Below are positions 31,668 to 34,925 of a DNA stretch of 34,925 bases, one piece after another. The position numbers were made by a program, and so were the translations under genes. Source of the stretch: an uncultured Clostridia bacterium. GTDB lineage: Bacteria > Bacillota > Clostridia > Oscillospirales > Acutalibacteraceae. Within the stretch, counting starts at the first letter, position 1. Every line of letters starts with the position of its first letter. The stretch is taken from assembly GCA_937888485.1 (NCBI GenBank), contig CALAQQ010000291.1, positions 1-34,925 on the forward strand. The letters run 5' to 3'. Under the pieces are notes generated by a model. It ran no database searches. It was not told the DNA's origin and worked only from the letters and a program-made list of their open reading frames with translations.

Positions 31668-32864
31668 TTATTCAACAATTTTGAAGCCCTCGGCTTTGAG
31701 TGCTTCTTTTATTTCAAGAACGTGGTCATAATTACGGGTTTCCATTGTGATTCTCAGATAACAGCCGTTAACGCTTTCCGTGCTGCCTGCACGCTCGTGA
31801 TGAACGCCCGTAACGTTGCCGCCGCAGTCTGCGATAATTCTTGAAACATCCTTCAACTGACCCGGTTTATCAATCAGTTCAATGAGCATACTCGAAGTTC
31901 TGCCCGATTTGATAAGACCGCGTTTGATTACTCTTGACAGGCTTGTAACATCGATGTTTCCGCCCGAAACAAGGCTGACAACTTTCTTTCCCCGAATCGG
32001 GAACTTATTGAACATCGCCGCCGCAACGGAAACCGCTCCCGCACCCTCGGCAATCATCTTCTGCTTTTCAATCAGTTCAAGAATTGCGCCTGCGATTTCA
32101 TCCTCTGTTACAAGAGCAATATCGTCAACGTACTTGTTGATTAACTCAAAGGTGTGTTCGCCCGGCTGTTTGACGGCAATGCCGTCTGCGATGGTGGAAA
32201 CGGAATCAAGGCATTCAATGTTTCCGCTTTTTACTGATTTGAACATACTCGGGGCACCTGCCGCCTGAACACCGTAAACCTTGATTGAGGGGCGGATTGA
32301 TTTGAGCGCATATGCAACGCCCGAAATAAGGCCACCGCCGCCAATCGGAACGATAACCGCATCAACGTCATCAAGGTCACTTGCAATTTCAAGACCGATT
32401 GTTCCTTGACCTGCAATTACCGCTTCGTCATCAAACGGATGAACAAAGGTATAACCCATTTCATCTTTCAGCTGAAGAGCTTTAGCATAAGCATCGTCAT
32501 AGCAACCGTTAACAAGACAAACGTCAGCACCGTAGCTCTTTGTTGCTTCAACCTTTGAAATCGGTGCACTGTCGGGCAAGCAAATCAGTGATTTGATTCC
32601 GTGTTTTGATGCCGCAAGCGCAACACCCTGAGCGTGATTTCCTGCCGAGCAGGCTATAACTCCTCTTGCCTTTTCCTCATCGGAAAGTGTAGCGATTTTA
32701 TAGCCCGAGCCGCGTAGCTTGAAAGAGCCTGTTTTCTGTAGGTTTTCAGGTTTCAGATACAGTTCACAATCTGCGGCAATTCCGTTTGAGGGAACAACCT
32801 TTGTTGCCCTTATAATGTCCTTGAGCACCACCTGTGCTTCGAATATCTTGTCAAGCGTCAACAT
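31668..32864 (-). CDS. ilvA: Threonine ammonia-lyase (threonine dehydratase) with C-terminal ACT domain
   Basis: A PLP enzyme turning threonine into 2-oxobutyrate, the entry to isoleucine. I start at ATG 32864 (MLTLDKIFEA, 398 residues), which GGAG about 9 bases upstream supports; the longer TTG frame from 32879 would begin at that ribosome site. PLP Lys49 is in QKTGSFKLRGSGYK; the phosphate loop reads IGGGGLISG, and SAGNHAQGVALAA is conserved. A single short ACT-like domain (about residues 325-398) begins SSMLIELIDKPGQLKDVSRI. This layout is that of the shorter, ~400-residue enzymes found in many Firmicutes. It is the first gene after the double T-box leader. Confidence 0.95.
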   Translation of the reverse strand: MLTLDKIFEAQVVLKDIIRATKVVPSNGIAADCELYLKPENLQKTGSFKLRGSGYKIATLSDEEKARGVIACSAGNHAQGVALAASKHGIKSLICLPDSAPISKVEATKSYGADVCLVNGCYDDAYAKALQLKDEMGYTFVHPFDDEAVIAGQGTIGLEIASDLDDVDAVIVPIGGGGLISGVAYALKSIRPSIKVYGVQAAGAPSMFKSVKSGNIECLDSVSTIADGIAVKQPGEHTFELINKYVDDIALVTEDEIAGAILELIEKQKMIAEGAGAVSVAAAMFNKFPIRGKKVVSLVSGGNIDVTSLSRVIKRGLIKSGRTSSMLIELIDKPGQLKDVSRIIADCGGNVTGVHHERAGSTESVNGCYLRITMETRNYDHVLEIKEALKAEGFKIVE

Positions 32865-32892
32865 TTCACTACACTCCAATCGTGATAAAATA

Positions 32893-32943
32893 AAAACAAA
32901 AAAATCCTATCTCTTAACTAAAAATAGTAAAGAGACAGGATTT
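32893..32943 (-). terminator. Regulatory terminator of the ilv leader
   Basis: On the reverse strand, AAATCCTGTCTCTT pairs with AAGAGATAGGATTT (one G-T pair), with extra TACT/AGTA-type pairing inside, followed by TTTTTTTGTTTTT. It lies between the T-box sequence and the ilvA ribosome site. It is the hairpin that forms when charged tRNA prevents antitermination. Confidence 0.9.
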
Positions 32944-32965
32944 CTAATACAAAATAATTAAAAAT

Positions 32966-33179
32966 CTTGCGGTACCACTCTTCTTGCCGCCCCGAAAGGC
33001 GACCACTCACTGCGACCAACATCGCGCCCTGCTGTAACGGTCAGGCTCCGTCCTCCCTATGTATCAAAAGATTGGTTCGGGTAGGCTGCTCAGAGGAGAG
33101 CTCGCAAATAAGACCTTCCGTTGACTCGCACCATCCGTCAACTCTCTGAAGCAGGTACAAACCGCTTATTCCTCGTCAT
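32966..33179 (-). promoter_or_regulatory. T-box riboswitch, downstream module (leucine specifier CTC, with antiterminator)
   Basis: Reverse strand. The T-box proper reads AGAGTGGTACCGC (about 32981-32969), close to the consensus AGGGTGGNACCGCG that pairs with the tRNA acceptor end. Stem I starts at GACGAGGA, has the CAGAGAG bulge region and a distal hairpin (GTTGAC with GTCAAC). The basal helix closes as GAGGA with TCCTC. The triplet directly before that closing strand is CTC (33100-33098), a leucine codon. A stem II helix (ACGG with CCGT) and stem III (GCGA with TCGC) follow, then the antiterminator. Confidence 0.88.
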
Positions 33180-33204
33180 AGCTTTTATGGTAGTTACACT
33201 ACAA

Positions 33205-33375
33205 AAAACACGACTAACATCGCTCCCCGCTGTAACGGTCGGGCTCCGTCTGCCTTACTCAAAAAATCTTTCAAGCTCGCCGCTCTGAGGTGATTTAGCC
33301 TTGATAAATCCGTCCACCGATTCACACCAACCATCGGCTCTCTGACGCGGGATTAATCTGCCGCTCCTCGTCATT
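33205..33375 (-). promoter_or_regulatory. T-box sensor, upstream module (isoleucine specifier ATC, no antiterminator)
   Basis: Reverse strand. It is a second copy of the sensor: GACGAGG, CAGAGAG, a distal hairpin CCGAT/ATCGG with a GGTTGGTGTGA loop, and then ATC-A-CCTC. The triplet in the specifier place is ATC (33294-33292), an isoleucine codon followed by the usual A. The stem II and III sequences are nearly the same as in the downstream copy (shared CCGTTACAGC and GCGATGTT). After stem III come a TTTTTT run and a 5-bp hairpin (33202-33190) instead of a T-box/antiterminator. This module thus has no expression platform of its own. Confidence 0.82.
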
Positions 33376-33402
33376 GCGTTTATGAGTTATTGAATTGTTG
33401 TC

Positions 33403-33431
33403 ATTATATCACCGTGAAAATCTGCCGTCAA
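33403..33431 (-). promoter_or_regulatory. Promoter of the ilv operon
   Basis: Reverse strand: TTGACG (33431-33426), 17-base spacer, TATAAT (33408-33403), with an extended -10 TG two bases before. Transcription should begin near 33396, giving a leader of about 530 bases that holds both T-box modules. From here to 33546 the DNA is very AT-rich with no other clear feature. Confidence 0.85.
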
Positions 33432-33546
33432 TTGCAAATTTTCACAAAAAATCATTCGCTTTATCGATTTAAAGTTTTGCACTTTTAACAAAGTGAAATC
33501 ACGCATTATTTTATAAAATATTTTATTAATCAGTCAAAACAAATTT

Positions 33547-34044
33547 TCATTTGCAACAGCAGGAATTATCGGTTATATCTGGATAACAGCTTATGCATTC
33601 GCAAACAAATCTGCTGTCAATCGTTTCAGCAAAGCCGCTGTATTCAATAATTCCCACAGATTTGCACGGATGAAAGGGCATACCCTTTCTTTCCCTTGCT
33701 CTCTGAACACGGCAATTTACCGAAGTGTAGGTAAGAGAGTTTCCGTCAATTTCGATTTTGTCCTCATTAATGTTTGCATAAAAACGCAGTTTGAGTGCTT
33801 TTGCCAATCCGTCAATACCGGAATTATCGGGAAGCTTTAAAAATTCTTTGATTCTTTTTGCTTCAATAACAGTAAAACGTTTCCAGGCTTCTGCATCGTG
33901 AAACATAGCTTCGTCCATTCCGAGTTTGCGCTCAACGGATTGAAACCATACTCCGTCCATTGCAAGCCAGTTTTTTGAATATATCTCAATCAGCTCAATA
34001 AGTTCATCCTTTGAAAATGCCGATAAATTTTCAAGGTTATTCAT
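33547..34044 (-). CDS. DUF6125-like cytosolic protein
   Basis: A 165-residue soluble protein. The N-terminal part is helical: FSKDELIELIEIYSKNWLAMDGVWFQSVERKLGMDEAMFHDAEAWKRF. The C-terminal part has VNCRVQRARERKGMPFHPCKSVGIIEYSGFAETID, then FVCECISCYPD, so Cys residues sit at three conserved-looking places, followed by a CCCK end. I associate this pattern with DUF6125, a family of unknown function in anaerobes that may bind a metal or iron-sulfur centre. That link is from memory of the pattern. It lies 10 bases after the YczE-like gene and is probably co-transcribed with it. Confidence 0.7.
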   Translation of the reverse strand: MNNLENLSAFSKDELIELIEIYSKNWLAMDGVWFQSVERKLGMDEAMFHDAEAWKRFTVIEAKRIKEFLKLPDNSGIDGLAKALKLRFYANINEDKIEIDGNSLTYTSVNCRVQRARERKGMPFHPCKSVGIIEYSGFAETIDSRFVCECISCYPDITDNSCCCK

Positions 34045-34054
34045 TTTATGTTCC

Positions 34055-34708
34055 TCATTTCGTAAGTATTTTTGTGAGCGGTGTCTGCAGAATCGGTTTG
34101 AATAATTTTACTGCAACACCAACGAAAACGGCAGAAAGTATCGTTCCTTCTCTCGTTCCGAGAAGCTTGCCGTCAAAGAGGAGAAGTGAAAGAACCATTG
34201 AAAAAAGCACCCACGATACGTCGAAAACAATTTTGACCGTACCAAAATCTTTTTTCGTAACATCGGCAAGGGCTTTTACGAATCCCTCGCCTGAATTGAG
34301 AACGACGTCTGCAATAACGCCCAAAGAAATACCAAATCCGATAAAAACGATTCCTGCAAAGACAAGTAACAGACGGACAATATAATTTTCATTCGGTATA
34401 TCTTTTATCATCCACAGACCTAAATCCGTAAAATATCCGAATATAAATGAAAGCGGAATCTGCACAAGCTGAATGAGCTTGAAATTACGCCTGAGCAAAA
34501 TTATCTGACCGAGAAGTAAAACTAAATTAGAAACTATAAGCCAGTTGCCGAACGTAATAAAATCAAACTTTATACTGATAACATTTGCAAGAGACGAAAT
34601 CGGCGAAACACCAAGCTCTGCGTGCTTTGTGAATGCAATACCCACACCGCAGAAAAACAGGCTGATAACAAACAATATGTATCTTTTAACGAGTTCTTTT
34701 TTTGACAT
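34055..34708 (-). CDS. YczE/DUF6198-like integral membrane protein
   Basis: A 217-residue membrane protein with about five helices. KRYILFVISLFFCGVGIAFTKHAELGVSPISSLANVIS is the N-terminal signature of the YczE/YitT-type family: a first helix followed by a re-entrant G-x-S-P-I/W motif. FIGFGISLGVIADVVLNSGEGFVKALADV repeats that pattern, pointing to internal duplication. Function is unproved; relatives are annotated only as membrane proteins. It is the first gene of a two-gene unit with the DUF6125-like protein. Confidence 0.75.
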   Translation of the reverse strand: MSKKELVKRYILFVISLFFCGVGIAFTKHAELGVSPISSLANVISIKFDFITFGNWLIVSNLVLLLGQIILLRRNFKLIQLVQIPLSFIFGYFTDLGLWMIKDIPNENYIVRLLLVFAGIVFIGFGISLGVIADVVLNSGEGFVKALADVTKKDFGTVKIVFDVSWVLFSMVLSLLLFDGKLLGTREGTILSAVFVGVAVKLFKPILQTPLTKILTK

Positions 34709-34741
34709 TCTTTCACGGGCTTTCCTGTTGATAATAAATTT

Positions 34742-34770
34742 ATTTTACATCAATCTGAAAGCGATTGCAA
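34742..34770 (-). promoter_or_regulatory. Promoter of the YczE-like gene
   Basis: Reverse strand: TTGCAA (34770-34765), 17-base spacer, TAAAAT (34747-34742). It lies about 35 bases upstream of the ATG at 34708. The rest of this divergent gap, up to 34890, is AT-rich with no other clear signal. Confidence 0.55.
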
Positions 34771-34906
34771 CACCGACTGATTAAAACCCGCCGGCTTTTA
34801 ATTTCAAAACTTTCAAATTAATCAAAAAATTAACATTAATAAACCCTGAATCAATTGCAACAATAATAAAGCAAACGCAAATTGAATTTGAAGGGGTGTA
34901 AACGAA

Positions 34907-34925
34907 ATGTCAAAGAATAATTCAG
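34907..34925 (+). CDS. Start of an unidentified gene at the right edge
   Basis: ATG at 34907 preceded by AAGGGGTG (34891-34898) at usual spacing. Only six codons, MSKNNS, are present, so no product can be named. It would be divergent from the YczE-like gene. Confidence 0.45.

Noticed and set aside
33201..33225. A terminator for the upstream T-box module (TTTTTT after stem III on the reverse strand)
   Set aside because: The stem before the T run is only 3-4 bp with a mismatch, so it would hardly end transcription.
33190..33375. A CRISPR or simple tandem repeat made by the duplicated blocks at 33020-33060 and 33210-33250
   Set aside because: The duplicated blocks are stem II-III of two T-box sensors, with matching specifier positions and promoter.
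34783..34802. A terminator in the gap between the YczE-like gene and the right-edge gene
   Set aside because: The inverted repeat is interrupted and lies between two diverging starts, where no transcript needs to end.

Overview
The window looks like one contig of a low-to-mid GC, Gram-positive, anaerobic gut or rumen Clostridia (Oscillospiraceae/Ruminococcaceae-like, inferred). The grounds are AGGAGG-type ribosome sites, a bacterial V-type ATPase, lipoprotein signal peptides, a STAS/SpoIIE-phosphatase module, an anaerobic sulfatase-maturating radical SAM enzyme and a T-box leader. The first ~0.55 kb does not fit. It holds the 5' ends of two divergent glycosyltransferases, and the rightward one runs in frame into the middle of V-ATPase subunit B. 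I read this as a chimeric join made during assembly.

Layout. 1-545: foreign glycosyltransferase ends and the join. 528-4304 (+): end of a V-ATPase operon (B partial, D, I, K, terminator). 4356-8348 (+): TetR regulator, a large secreted 5'-nucleotidase with a Cys-rich tail, and a small lipoprotein. 8533-14417 (+): a tightly coupled operon of a polar amino acid-type ABC importer (binding lobes fused to the permease), its ATPase carrying a degenerate GHKL/RsbW-like tail, a STAS protein, and a membrane sensor with PP2C phosphatase and GHKL kinase domains. 14489-19645 (+): lipoprotein sulfatase, overlapping anSME-type maturase, and an SdsA1/BDS1-type alkyl sulfatase. 19797-21383 (+): carbohydrate-binding lipoprotein of the Cthe_2159 type. 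21518-25146 (+): ceramidase-like secreted hydrolase and GPH-type transporter, ending in a bidirectional terminator. 33431-25149 (-): branched-chain amino acid operon, with promoter, a leader holding two T-box sensor modules but one antiterminator/terminator, ilvA, ridA, a 21-codon small ORF, ilvB, ilvN, ilvC, ilvD and a DUF815 AAA ATPase. 34770-33547 (-): YczE-like membrane protein and a DUF6125-like protein. A new gene starts at the right edge.

How the genes work together. IlvA makes 2-oxobutyrate and RidA clears its reactive enamine/imine intermediate; IlvBN, IlvC and IlvD then carry the pathway to the branched-chain 2-oxoacids. The leader appears to read both tRNA-Ile (ATC) and tRNA-Leu (CTC). 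The best candidate for an undescribed system is 8533-14417: an importer whose ATPase carries a dead GHKL-like domain, made together with the STAS protein and the kinase/phosphatase sensor that would normally act on a sigma-factor partner switch, with no sigma factor in the window. I infer that phosphorylation of the STAS protein may control transport. The adjoining sulfatase and ceramidase genes suggest use of sulfated or sphingolipid-like host material, also an inference.
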